Below, piece by piece: positions 22,672 to 33,620 of a DNA stretch of 64,000 nt. Under the pieces are notes generated by a model. That model had not been told where the DNA came from, ran no database searches, and saw nothing but the letters and a program-made list of their open reading frames with translations. Each line of letters begins with the position of its first letter. Position 1 is the stretch's first letter. This DNA is from Patiria pectinifera (taxonomy: Eukaryota > Echinodermata > Asteroidea > Valvatida > Asterinidae), in contig CM057149.1 of the NCBI GenBank assembly GCA_029964075.1, positions 35,732,900 through 35,796,899 of the forward strand, given 5' to 3'. The position numbers and the translations under genes were made by a program.

Positions 22672-23963
22672 GGTTGTCTCCGGCATCCTCGTGCAATATG
22701 ACCTTCTTGGCCACAGCGGTGACAGACGAAGACCCGCTGATCAGTCTGTTGAGGGTACATCTGTCTGGGTGGAGGTGGGATCGATCTGGAAGCCAAGAAA
22801 TCAACCGTCTGGGCAAGCTGTTGCACTCTGTGTATCAGATCTTGCAGGACGTCGTCGGTGGACTTCTGTTGCTGCTGAGCAGGTGGAGTGTTTGAAGAAG
22901 ATACCTGAGGCTTCGGAGCCGCTGGTGGTTTGGGTGGCTTCTGCTGAGCTTGAAGATTGGCTGAAGCTTGAGCTGGGATGTATTGAGGTTGGGAGTGTAC
23001 TTTGACATCAGGCTTTGGTTTTAAGGCTGCGGCTGTGCGGTTCTCACGATCAATTTGTCTAAGTTCCATCTGAAGTTCTCGAAACGCCATATCTCTAGGC
23101 TTCATGGGTGCTAGTCTGCTGGTTATCTTCTCATCTCTTACACCTCTCATGAACTGTTGTGTTAACATTCCATTCCTGTTAGGCAGGGGGTGACTTGCAT
23201 TCATCCTCTCTTCCACAGTTCGAAGTGTGGCTTCCAGTTCTACTGCATATATGCTGGGGGATTCATTTGGTAGCCTGAATCTCTCGTAGAAATCAGCCAG
23301 AGGGTCACCAAGCATCGAGATGTCTCCAAACTGGGCTCTGAGTTCAGCAAAGGCTTGACTTGGAGTTTGATGTTCGACTGGCAGGTTCAGGACCAACTTT
23401 CTCGCTGCTCCACCGAGGTATCTGACTATAGTACCAAACTGCATCGGCAACGGCATCGATGTACTTTCAATGAGGTACTTAGTGTCGCGGATCCAGTCGT
23501 CAATGCAAATGTTCGAGCCTTCGCGTCCAGTATACACAGGAACACTTTTCACTTGATGAGATGGCATGAGATGGAACTGACTAGAAGAAGATTGGTTTTG
23601 AGCCAACTGCTGACTAGGGGTGCTGGATATTGGATAGGCTGGCATTGAAGAAGACTGAGGTGGCGCCGCAGGGGGTGTATGGTCAGATGGAGACTTCGGT
23701 TGCTCTGCTTCTCTCGGTCGTTTCTGATGGGGCATACTTCGCGAGAATCGTCTTTCAAAATCCTCTATCTCAGCAAGAAGTCGCTCACTGACTGGCTTGA
23801 AGTTATGCAGGTTACCAACCGTTGGAGTGTGTGGTTGGTCAAGTCTGTGGACGGTAGTGGCAGGAGGAGGGTTGAGTGATGTGCCTCGGGTAGATGGGCG
23901 ACCACGAGCCGTCGTTGGGGTAGGAAACATGTGTTCTTCTGATCGCCTACGAGAATAAGCCAT
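22608..23963 (-). CDS. Gypsy gag polyprotein with CCHC zinc knuckle
   Basis: 451 aa from the Met of MAYSRRRSEE. The open frame extends 25 codons further upstream, but that extension is hydrophobic and unlike gag. The protein has a Pro/Ser/Gln-rich N-terminus, a capsid-like central region (WIRDTKYLIES ... QLRAQFGD) and a C-terminal knuckle CHRCGQEGHIARGC (C-x2-C-x4-H-x4-C) that binds RNA. It overlaps pol by about 80 nt in another frame, with the shift site at 22,665-22,671. Confidence 0.9.
   Translation of the reverse strand: MAYSRRRSEEHMFPTPTTARGRPSTRGTSLNPPPATTVHRLDQPHTPTVGNLHNFKPVSERLLAEIEDFERRFSRSMPHQKRPREAEQPKSPSDHTPPAAPPQSSSMPAYPISSTPSQQLAQNQSSSSQFHLMPSHQVKSVPVYTGREGSNICIDDWIRDTKYLIESTSMPLPMQFGTIVRYLGGAARKLVLNLPVEHQTPSQAFAELRAQFGDISMLGDPLADFYERFRLPNESPSIYAVELEATLRTVEERMNASHPLPNRNGMLTQQFMRGVRDEKITSRLAPMKPRDMAFRELQMELRQIDRENRTAAALKPKPDVKVHSQPQYIPAQASANLQAQQKPPKPPAAPKPQVSSSNTPPAQQQQKSTDDVLQDLIHRVQQLAQTVDFLASRSIPPPPRQMYPQQTDQRVFVCHRCGQEGHIARGCRRQPLNYQGPRSQGRPADAQNPAQ
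22665..22671 (-). promoter_or_regulatory. -1 ribosomal frameshift heptamer TTTAAAC
   Basis: The minus strand reads CCT TTA AAC in the gag frame, so the heptamer T TTA AAC is correctly phased for simultaneous -1 slippage. The -1 product continues TTT AAA CTA into the pol frame that contains protease. G+C-rich sequence starts a few bases downstream and could form the stimulatory structure, but I did not fold it. Confidence 0.85.
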
Positions 23964-25365
23964 GTTCTTGGGTTGCAAAATAATGAGCAGAGTTTGGAAA
24001 AGCAAACAAATCAAATACAACATGAGAATAAAGTACACAAATCAAGGTCAGAATAAGACTGAGAAAAGACAGGCTTGGAATGCAATCAACACTATCAAGA
24101 ACAAATGATAAACAACAATAATGAAAGCACAATCAAAAGGTAATGTCAGGGTTAATCACACTCTGTAAGATAATCAAATGAAATCTACTATCAACAAAAT
24201 GTCAAGGCAAATGAAAATTCAATCAGAAACCAAATGCTATGAAAACGTAATCGAAAGAAATGCAATGAGGATTTTTCAGTCAATCATAAATCAATCAATC
24301 ATGAATCAGAGGAATCACTCAAATAGTCACTATCGGGCCTTACTTGTGGGAAAAAATGCAGCAGTCGAAGGGTGATCTAATCAGCACTGTCTACTAAAAT
24401 GCAGTCTCTGTGTGGTGTTGCAACAAAAAAATGTGTCAATATACTGGCTTCAATGAGCTACACTCGAACCACAAAGCTTCGACAAGAGAGGTGCTACTGA
24501 AATACCACGTTACACCTCTAGTGTGTATGATCAATGGGAACAGAGGTAATCCACTTAAAGAATTCAATTAATACAAAGGGACTTGACTTAAAGAGGTGGG
24601 CAGGGATGAACTTTTGTTCCACCTGCTAATCAATTACCAGTACAAGAGCAAGCTACCAAAGGAATTGTACTGCGGAATGCCAGATTGTTGGGATAAGACA
24701 AATACGTTTCACCTGGTGTATATCTTCAATCTTGAAACTTGAGTTGTCCGGCACCAAGAAATCTTGAGTGTTCAATTGTTCTTTGTCTTGCGAAGTCTCT
24801 GATGAACAACGGTTGTCCTGCCGGCAATCGCGAATTGCTGAAATGAAAAGTTCGGCGTAACGGAATAGCTCTGGATGTCTTGTTCGACGGAAACTCTAGA
24901 AGGACTGTGCTATGTTCAGAATGTCCGGTGATTACACAGTTCTGACCGACAGATCGCTCGGGGTACAGCGGGGCTGTAATAACCCGGTAACTGATGGAGT
25001 CTATGCTGGACGATGATCACCACAGTCTGACGATGCGACACACAATGTTTGACAACAGGTTAATCGGACGGAGTCATCAGCAGGCTCATCGGTAGGGGCA
25101 TCAGCAGGGGCATCGGCAGGGACATCGGTAGGAAACAACAACCATGGGTGATCGGTGGGGGAGTTCGGAGAGGTACAGCGAACGGGATCTTCCCAGGCGG
25201 GTGGGTGTAAATCAGAACCCACGTCCGCCGGGTCTTCGGCGATGAATTCTGGCCTCGGGAATCAACTGTACGTGGCTCGGTACTCTCGATGTTCGTAGAG
25301 ACAAGGTAAGTAGATCTTGAGCTCACCGGTGATGCAGTGCAACGTTGGGCCGTTACTTGATCTCC
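23964..25365. other. Gypsy 5' leader
   Basis: About 1.4 kb between the primer-site region and gag, with no long frame in the sense direction. It contains short repeats of a CATCGGTAGGGGCATCAGCAG kind near 25,085-25,130. It presumably holds packaging signals; none can be identified. Confidence 0.6.
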
Positions 25366-25389
25366 CCGTACCTGGATCTTCCACCAAAA
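25366..25389 (-). promoter_or_regulatory. Putative primer-binding site
   Basis: Immediately after the 5' LTR the minus strand reads TTTTGGTGGAAGATCCAGG. TGGTGG could pair with a tRNA ending CCACCA, but I could not assign the tRNA. Confidence 0.45.
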
Positions 25390-26357
25390 TGTGGCACTCA
25401 GGAACGAGGCCGAAATAAATGGGCGGAGGAGAACGGCACTTGAATTTCCTGTCTTCACCGGTGTTTTAATTCTCTCTGTAAAATTGGAGAGGGTATGAGA
25501 GACATGTGTATTAGTGCCTCTGGCATGAAGTATGAGTGTCTGACTATTTACAATAAAGTATAACATTAACAAGAATTAAATTAATTAAGACATGTTGAAA
25601 ACAAGATTACAAAATGGCGGACAAAGGTCTGACAAAAGCAAATAATCTGAAACGTAATTTACAAGTTACTTAACTGACATCCTCAAGCAATCGATAGGTT
25701 AATAAGGACATTATTGTCAAGGAAAGCAATTAATGGATGCTTTACATGAAAATTGTGCAATAAGGGATCATTTAAAGGAAACATAGTTTGGCGCCAAAAC
25801 CTTACGTGACGGCCGCCATCTTGCGGACGCATCAAAATTTAGAAAAAGTACATCTAAATCACCAAATCAATGAATTGAACTAAGTAAATGAAATAAGGAG
25901 CCCTCTCTAATGCGTTATTAATTAACACATTACTAAAAGTAAAAGTTAAAGTGAGATATTTACAAAAGTGAACTCGCTCAGGTTTACTAACGGAAAGGGA
26001 CAAGGTTTTAGCATAAAAATACAGATTTCATGGCAATCTTGTCCTTATAAATAAATACCTAAATACTTAAACATGAGAAAATAACAAAATGTATTGACAG
26101 TATATAATTGAAGTGAAAATAAATCAAAGGTATTTACCTGTAAAATCGGAGAGGGTATGAGAGACATGTGTATTAGTGCCTCTGGCATGAAGTATTAGTG
26201 TGTGTGACGCCGCTGGTGGCGCCAAACTAGGTGATTGCGTAATACAGAAGTGGGTGGATGGATAATGTGCTAAAGAAATAGTCCCTTACTTAAAGAAACT
26301 AAATATACAAGAAATACAAAAAAAGTAAAGGGGGGTCATTTTTTCGCACCTGTCACA
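25390..26357 (-). repeat. 5' LTR of the Gypsy element
   Basis: 968 bp, the same length as the 3' LTR and identical wherever compared. It is followed on the plus-strand right by TAAG, which repeats the TAAG preceding 16,670. Confidence 0.95.
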
Positions 26358-26717
26358 TAAGATTTGAGGCTTTGCATGGTGGAGTATCGGTATCGTTTCG
26401 GTTTGCGGTAAAACCATGTGGTAATAACTACTGCTTAGAAGATATTTAGCTCTGAGAAGAAAACAGTCTCCTGATGATGACTAGAGCAGGCTAGTGGAAA
26501 CATTGACACCAAAGAACTTAAAGCAGGACTGTTCTTACCAGAACAAAAACTACTTAGCGAAAGTTGATAATAAGCAGGACAAGTTCTTTTCAGAACTAAA
26601 TATCTTCTAACCAAAATGATTAAATTGTTCATCTTCTTCAAAAAGTTGGCTTTGTTACCATGTTACTGCAAAATACTTTGCGACTTTAGAGTCATTTTGC
26701 AAAGACAGGTCACTTAA

Positions 26718-27089
26718 GCCCCCCCAAAAAGTCTCCAGTTTCTGGTATGGAGCTTGTCCTAAAAGTGGTGCGGCGACGCGGCTTTTTTTTTTTTATGTAC
26801 CTGAGTTTTTTACTTCAAATGTCGGCTGATGACTGCAAATGGTGCCCGACTAAACTTAGTGCAAATATACGGGAGTCCAGAGAGGCCACATAAAGCTTAT
26901 TCTCGACCATAACCCAATCTAAAAACACTTTAAAATTGTGCAGCAGCAGGATTCCAGTCAAACCAGTGAGTTTGGCGGTTTGAGACATCATCTTTCATTG
27001 AAAAAAAAAACTTTTTCATTTTGCCGACGCGCATGGCTACGGCGACGCGCGTGCATACCAGAAACCGGAAACTTTTTTGGAGGGGGGCC
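26718..27089. mobile_element. Harbinger-like MITE, right-arm copy
   Basis: Inverted partner of 5,286-5,656, flanked by TAA on the left and TTA on the right, with GTTTCTGGTATG inner repeats and G/C-rich ends that are slightly degenerate at the left. Confidence 0.65.
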
Positions 27090-27668
27090 TTATAGACTAG
27101 TGCAAAATATTTCTTCATTGGAGGCCGAGAGACCCATTTCTAGGCTATACTCGAGACTGTTAGCCAGAATGCATACAATAAAGTGTCGTTTTTCACAATG
27201 TGCATAATAAAAGTCATTGATATATAAGTGGCGTGTTTACGTTTTTGGGTGCATTGCACAAAAGGCTCGTCAGCCTTGGAATGCTAGTGAATATTTGGCA
27301 CAAGTAAACTGGGCTGACTGCAGTAGCAGGGTTCATTTTTCCCGCCCCATTTACATCATACATTATTGATACCAGTGTATAGACGGTACTGTGGCAAAAA
27401 GACATGGGTAGACAATTGTCCATTAAAAATGCATCATTTAAATGCTTGAAAATGCACTGTACTACAGAGTATGCCAAAAAAAGTGCAACATTCAGAAGAC
27501 AAATAATTAAAACTGTTTAATGTTTTTTCTTCAATGAAATCATATAACACATTAAAGCCTGACTGTTTTTCAATCCACTCCTTAAACCCATTCCATTTGG
27601 GTCCCTCGATCCAGAAATATAATCAATTAAGTGAAAGGGTGTAAAATTTACTTTGGCCACTCTCAGCT

Positions 27669-27911
27669 GGCCCAATTTCATAGAGCTGCTTAAGCAGAAA
27701 ATTTGCTTAAGCACGAAAAAACATTGCTTAGTAAAATTAGGTTACCGGCCAAAACTCCATGTGATGTACATTGCTTGTGACTGGTATTTAGCTGTTGTTT
27801 ACTTAGCATAACAATCGCATGGAGTTTTGGCCGGTAACCTGATTTTATTAAGCAAGACGTTTTTGTGCTTAAACAAATTTTGTGCTTAAGCAGCTCTATG
27901 AAATTGGCCCG
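27669..27911. mobile_element. GGCCCAATTTCATAGAGC inverted-repeat element, right arm only
   Basis: Almost the whole element is a hairpin: each end reads GGCCCAATTTCATAGAGCTG or its complement, and the inner arms share GGTTACCGGCCAAAACTCC. The left arm at about 4,630-4,690 lacks it, so it inserted in one copy. Another family member is at 39,363-39,627. Confidence 0.75.
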
Positions 27912-28411
27912 ATCGGGGTTAAGCATTAAATAGGCATCAAATATGCATTGAATAGGCACTGAATTTGGTGACATCACAGGTGAGAGTGGCCCAAGTAAAT
28001 TTACACCCTTTCACTTAACTGATTGTATTTCTGGATCTAGGGACCCAAATGGAATGGGGTAAAAAAAAAAGAGTGGATTGAGAAATAGTTAGGCTTTAAT
28101 GTAATATAGTGTCATTAAAAAAAAGTTAAACAGTGTTAATTCCATGTATTTGTTTTCTGAAAGTTGCACTTGTTTAGCGCACTCTCTATATTGGCTGGAA
28201 TCAAGGCTGAAAATTTTAAAGGTTTTTGTTTTCTAAAAATGCTTAGAATATATCAGCCCAGATGGAAATTCCCTGCTGACGGTTGTTTATTTTCGAAAAT
28301 AAGCAAGATCCTTTGACTGGTCAGTAGTTTTTCTGTTGGAAAAACCTAAGTTTTTAAAATGGTGACACTTTAGTCCAGTATTGGGGTACGTGTTTCACCA
28401 CTTTATAAATA

Positions 28412-28838
28412 CAGCCTGTCTCAAAAAAAATGGTACAATCAGAAAAAAAAATTGGTTAAATATGAAATTTCAAAATAAGTCATTCTTACTTCGCATAATA
28501 TTAAAGAACAAAGACTGGGCTTTCCAATAGTGTTTGTTTGATCTTATTTACTTTTGTCGATTTTGTGCCACTTTTATGCATGGGCAGAGTTGTTTCGAGT
28601 ACTGTGCCATGCTGTCTTGAAGCTCACACCCAGAAAGTGGCACAAACTCAATTTTTGTGTTCCGCAGTAAACTGGAGTTATCTCTGGATTGACAAAAGCA
28701 AATGAGATGAAACAAAAAGTATTAGAAAGCCTGGTCTTTTTTCTTTAATGTGATGCTCAAAACGACTTGCTTATGTTGAGATTTAATATTGAAAAAAAAA
28801 TGTTTTTCGATTGTACCATTTTTTTTGGAGACAGGCTG
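28412..28838. mobile_element. Mariner-like MITE, right arm only (TA target duplication)
   Basis: Terminal inverted repeats CAGCCTGTCTC..ATGGTACAATC are flanked by TA on both sides. The left arm has the continuous empty sequence near 4,220-4,230. No transposase. Confidence 0.8.
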
Positions 28839-30182
28839 TAAAAGAGGGGATTGCCCGAAGTTAGCCCATAAGCTTTGACAGTTTAGCCTACAAAGCAAAT
28901 CACAGTTAATTGTGTATAGGAAGGTTAAACACTTACGGCCTGTTCCCAACATTTTACCCACATTCCACTTTTCCCAGTCTATTTTTGCTGTATAAGTATG
29001 AAGGTACGGTATTGGATATGAAGCATGTAGATTTCAATCCAAAATATTCCAGACTTAGCGCTACACGTATCATTTTTTTTTTTTTTTATTTGAAGAAGGA
29101 TTTGAGCTACGTGAAAAAATTACCACATCAACTCATACCGAAACGTATGGCATGTATTCCAGTGTTCTCAACAGCCATTCAACCCCATATTTCCCATACC
29201 GTAACAATCCACTGACATTAACCTCGTTCGGTGAACAATTACAAAATGGGCGTATTCTGTCGAAACTGAACTATAGAGCCCACTGTACTGGGGTTGGTGC
29301 CGCATACTTCAACACAATGCATGCACGCCTGAGCGGTTTAGTATAAAGATGCTGCTAGGCTGGCGCGGCCGGGATCTGAAGTGCATACCACACAAACCTT
29401 TTCAGACCTTCCATGGGAATGCCTGGCATGAATAGAACGTTTTGACAGGAGTGACTCAGCCTACAAGACCAGAGCAATCCGGAACACACTTCATTTTTTT
29501 TTTTAGATCAGGTCTTTGGACAATCATGGAGGAATAGAAAGGAATTAAATCCGTCAGGGTTAGTATCAACACTGTGTGTTATGTGACACCATCATGCGTG
29601 GAGCTTAAAAAGACAGGGTGGTGAGAGTTCACCCTAAAAAGTTCACCTCTGTTTTCCGGAAATAGTTGGTGCGTGTTTGGCTATTGCTAAACTACTGCGT
29701 CGACCTGATTTGAGTTTTCACAAGGACATTTATTGATGCTTGCGTAGAAGTGAAACTTGGTCTTTCGGTAAGTCTGAATTGTATCCTTGTAATCCTTTTT
29801 AACAGTCATTTCGTAATTGTAGAGCATTTGAAACCCATTTACTTACTGATTTTGTGTTAATTTTTGCTGTTTATATAAACAGACAAAAAATAAAGCACAA
29901 GTAACACAGAAAGTTTTGTGTGTGCACGCCTCAGCCAGAAGGTTTTTTTATTCATCTGAATATACATGTAGTTCTATATTCCCGTGTTATTTGGGAAAGA
30001 GACGTGCAACCAGGCACAAATGCTTTGTTGTTGTGTTCTATGGGTCATGCTCATATAGTATATAATCGTAGATATACACTTTTTGTATTGCCAGATATAT
30101 CCTCCTCTCCTAATCTTGGAATTGCATTTCTAGGAAAGAATTCCATACTGGGCCACCACTCATATTCCTTAATATGACCTGA

Positions 30183-30333
30183 AAAGGGGTGCATACCTAT
30201 GTTCCCCAATACCGATGTTCCCCAATATCGATGTTCCCCAATATCGATGTTCCCCAAAATCCTTACAATATAATCCTAGCCCTAACCCTAACCCTAATCC
30301 TAAAGAGTTTGGGGAACATCGGTATTGGGGAAC
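30183..30333. repeat. 16-bp minisatellite with telomere-like CCCTAA run (right arm)
   Basis: Copies of ATGTTCCCCAATATCG-type units flank a CCTAACCCTAACCCTAATCC run at about 30,276-30,304. It is the inverted partner of 2,799-2,885, with more minisatellite copies. Confidence 0.75.
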
Positions 30334-31389
30334 ATCGGGTAGACCCCCTGAAAAGTACCAAAAGTTGTAAATCTGATGAAGAAACACTATTTAAGGAGCG
30401 CAAAAAAACCCCACTTTTTCATACTTTTAACTTTTTCTGCCATGGCCCATAGACTTTGTGCAGGAGGTCTGAGTTGGTGGCCCAGTATGGAATTCATTCC
30501 CATTTCTAGTTTATGATAACCTCTAAATTTGGCTGTTTGTAATTTGCCGACTGATCCAGTCGTTTAATCAGTAGTCGTGCAATATCTCTCTGAATCTGTT
30601 AAGCTCATATTAAAAGTAACCCAATGAGGCAGTTGACAAAAAATGACAAGCATCAGATTTATTTTTGCCCTTTTTATGTCTAGTTGCATATCTGCATCAA
30701 GTTAGACTGGAGAAGGTGGGAATTTAATTTATGAAAGCCCATTACAGTACAGAAAAATAATTGATCCTGCAAAAATATGTTTGTATGGTCGACCCTCTTG
30801 CCAACATGACCTAGAGTGAAGCTTATCTCAAATCTCCAAAGTTAATCCAAAGGGCCATTCAAAAGTTAATGTGATTTGTTACTTATCCAGAAAACAAAAA
30901 TTGAATCAATCTTAGCCAATGTCCCTATTCTGTTTAAACTGTTACTTTGTGTTTAGAGTGGCCGATCTCGTTAAAGCTTGCTGTCGGATGCATTGTTGGG
31001 CTTACATTGTAAATTGAATATTTTCTTCCTTGAAGGCCATCCAGCAAACTATAATCTGCAGACCTCCTTAATCCTCTTAAAGTTTCTGGGGCTCAAAAAG
31101 TAAACACTTCTGTTGGTAGCAGGGACTTTTTCAATTGTTGTTCTCTTAAACAGAGGAATGCCCTTTGAAATGTACAGTTATTACAACTTAGGAAAGGAAC
31201 TGCTGTAGGCTTACATGATTAAGATTGAATACAGAAGAGAACAGAGCTGTTGAAATTCTTCAGTTTGTTTGAAATATTCAGATTGACATCAAGAATTATG
31301 GTTATCTGTACTTTTTCAATAATTAAGTGATGCTTTATGTATGACAAAGGTGTTCATAAAGTTTTGATTATTATTTTTTTATTTTGTAG

Positions 31390-31476
31390 AGAGGAAATTG
31401 ACAAGTTCAGGAACTAAATCCCTGGTGTTCTTGTGACCAATCGCGTTTGAACTCTTGGTAGGTTTACTCCGCGAAG
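31390..31476 (+). other. Probable 5'UTR part of MyTH4-FERM exon 1
   Basis: A T-rich tract ending TTTTATTTTGTAG precedes 31,390 and makes a good splice acceptor. An in-frame TAG at 31,459-31,461 lies 18 nt before the ATG at 31,477 and is conserved in the left copy. An alternative reading is that this same TAG is itself a weak splice acceptor, which would make the exon internal to a longer gene. Confidence 0.5.
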
Positions 31477-31999
31477 ATGCCGCATGAGAGAGTATCTAGA
31501 GGTTCGGGGTACCAGGGAGCCCGGTCCCCATCACCAAACCGAAGACAAGCGTATACCTTATCGTCAAACCCAAGAGCAGCGCGTTCCCCCTCGCCAAACC
31601 GAAGGAAAAGCGCTCGCTCCCCGTCCCCGACCCGGAAGGCTGCCAATTCGTCAAAGTCGCAAGTTCATCGCAGCGAGGCGGCGTCGTTTTCCACCACCCG
31701 CAACGGAGTCCACTCGCCGACCCAGATCCGGAAGGCCGAACGCTCGAAATCCCCGGCCCGCAATGGATTCCACTCCTTGCCGACACGGAAGCCCAAGTCT
31801 AAGGGGCCGTACACCCTGGAGCGATTCGCCATGATGAACTTCAGCGTGAAGCCAGCCAAACGACCCACGGTGGCCACGAAATCCGGTTCAAACACAGGGA
31901 GCATCTGGCAGCATACGACGGAGCCGATTCAAAAGCCTCTGCTCCAACATCTTCTGAGGGATCAACAGTTGTCCAGTCGAGCATGTTCAGCTTTCAAAG
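31477..31999 (+). CDS. MyTH4-FERM protein (myosin VII-like tail), coding exon 1
   Basis: First of ten coding exons (31,477-42,596), which together give about 624 aa with unbroken phase. This exon encodes about 100 residues of basic Ser/Pro/Arg-rich sequence with repeated RSPSPNRR-like motifs. The start of a MyTH4 domain follows: TLERFAMMNF, then IWQHTTEPIQKPLLQHLL and SSRACSAF, which align by eye with the second MyTH4 of myosin VII. MyTH4-FERM tails bind microtubules or cargo adaptors. Myosin VII has an SH3 domain just upstream of this point, and here the Ser/Pro/Arg-rich stretch occupies that position. No motor, IQ or SH3 exon was found between this exon and THNSL1. It could therefore be a motorless paralogue or, less likely, the 3' part of a gene whose 5' exons lie beyond THNSL1. 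Confidence 0.85.
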
Positions 32000-33058
32000 A
32001 TATCCTTTGACTAGACAGATGTACCATTGTTTGATTGATGGATGGAGTCTCATCTAATTAATTTTTTTGTGTTAACATTACAGTTAAAGTGTTGCAGGGG
32101 TCCACAAAAGATTGTTCATTGTAGAAATTGTTCCCTTAATTTAATTTACAGCCAACCATGCTCAGTATAAGCATTTTAAAAACATTTGGAACCAAAGCAG
32201 GATTGTCCATGAAACCAAAATGTTTGGTGTTGTGAATGTTTTTTAAGTCACCTGAGAGATATCAGACTAGTCTACAATGGTCTGAAGCATTTGAAATTTG
32301 AATTTTTTCCTCATTTTTCGATTTCCAGAGTTGTTAACAAGAAAAACTGAGTTAAACGAAACCTTAAATGGCCCATGCAATGTAATATTTTTTAATGCAA
32401 TCCTTGGAAATGCACCTTTGTGTCCCATTTAACCTGATTTTCAATTTTCATTTTACAATTTTTAAGGGTATTTTGGTGCCTTTTTGGTTTTTAGGCGAAT
32501 GCAAATTTCCATATTCATGAGCAAAATGTGATGTCATTTCGGGCAGAAACCTCAGCGTTACAGCTATTTCAGCAGCAAAAGTTGCCAGAATTTTGGACAT
32601 TTCGTTGTCGTAAATTTTCTTTTCTTTGGTGATTCGGCAGCAACAGCACCCTCAGTTGTCTGGAAAAGCATGGAAAATTTGAATGTATGAAGAAGTCCAC
32701 TTTTCAATAAAATTAACCAAAAGGGATGTTAAATAGTTTTCTTACATTTAAGAGGAGTAGAAAGTGGGACAAATAATGTTCCTAAGAAAATTCACTTCAT
32801 GACCCCTTTAAATTGTATGGCTAGCAGAGGAAACTTATTTCCAGAACTTCGAAAATATCAAATTTTTATTTGGTGAAAAATTTACTATAAGAACAATAGA
32901 AAAGTATATTTTGTTATTTCTACAATAATACAAATATAAATAAACAACCCTAAACAACAATCTACCTGGCAGACTTGGACTTACATTTACATTCAGTCAG
33001 ATAAAAAAAGAGGGAAAAATCTTAAATTTTTGTTAGAATTTTTCTTAACTGTTCACAC
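32000..33058 (+). other. U12-type AT-AC intron
   Basis: The intron starts ATATCCTTT, a match to the minor-spliceosome AT-AC donor, and ends CAC AC at 33,058. A TTTCTTAAC branch site is at 33,041-33,049, about 10 nt from the acceptor. No GT donor is available before the in-frame TGA, and only AT-AC splicing restores the conserved AFKAIMKYMGDYP junction. The left copy keeps the same donor. The intron also contains a dispersed repeat (32,366-32,815). Confidence 0.9.
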
Positions 33059-33215
33059 CAATCATGAAGTACATGGGCGACTACCCTACCAAGAAAACCA
33101 ACCTTCAGGGAACGCAAATGACCGACAAGATCTTCACTGATGCCTTGAGATTGGACGGCCTCAAAGATGAGATCTATTGCCAAATCATCAAACAGTTGAC
33201 CAACAATACTCTCAA
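33059..33215 (+). CDS. MyTH4-FERM protein, coding exon 2 (MyTH4)
   Basis: Continues the MyTH4 domain with MKYMGDYPTKK, LKDEIYCQIIKQLTNN. The AT-AC acceptor lies upstream and a GTTAGT donor downstream. An ATG near the exon start is internal to the conserved motif, not a start codon. Confidence 0.9.
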
Positions 33216-33620
33216 GTTAGTCGGTTTCAGAATTTTTTTCAGGAAATATGATTAATATTAGCAAGAAAATCCATGTGTTGATGGTCCAGTTGTTAGGACT
33301 AGATCTGCACTCATAGGAGCACATTTTAAGAATAGTATATGAGTTGTGGAATAAAAGTGCTTTTAAAGAAAAACGATTGGTATCTTTCGTACAAAACTTG
33401 AAAGTTTAAAGGCCTTTCCGCCAGTATTTTACTTTTTTGATGTGTCGATAAATGCGAACTTTAAACAGCCACAACTTGTCAACGGAATATCCCGATTGAA
33501 GTGCAACAAACAGTATTGTAAGGAGAATGTTATTCTCTTTCCTGATACCTCTAAACACCCATTTCGACCTCTGTCCAATTCTGTCTCATTTTGCAAGAAT
33601 GCTTCACATTTGTGTTTTAG

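Larger units (their letters stand above)
16670..26357 (-). mobile_element. Complete Gypsy-type LTR retrotransposon, minus strand
   Basis: A 9,688-bp element with 968-bp LTRs at both ends, TG..CA termini, gag, pol, a primer-site region and a polypurine tract in the expected order on the minus strand. TAAG flanks both ends (4-bp target duplication). The left arm of the inverted duplication preserves the empty site near 6,013-6,020 with one TAAG. The LTRs have equal length and no mismatch in the stretches compared by eye, so insertion is recent. There is no env-like frame. Integrase is damaged (see the separate entries), so this copy is probably not autonomous. Confidence 0.95.
12429..32240. repeat. 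Right arm of the large inverted duplication
   Basis: This is the inverted counterpart of 800-10,215. The length excess is explained mainly by right-arm insertions: the Gypsy element (9,688 bp), a Mutator-like MITE (15,677-15,880), a mariner-like MITE (28,412-28,838) and a GGCCCAATTTC element (27,669-27,911). Homology fades at about 32,240, where the left arm has its own element insertions. Confidence 0.9.

Noticed and set aside
29920..30177. 85-aa open frame conserved between the two arms (also 2,904-3,161)
   Set aside because: Conservation is expected because the arms are duplicates. There are no recognisable motifs, and it overlaps noncoding repeat sequence.
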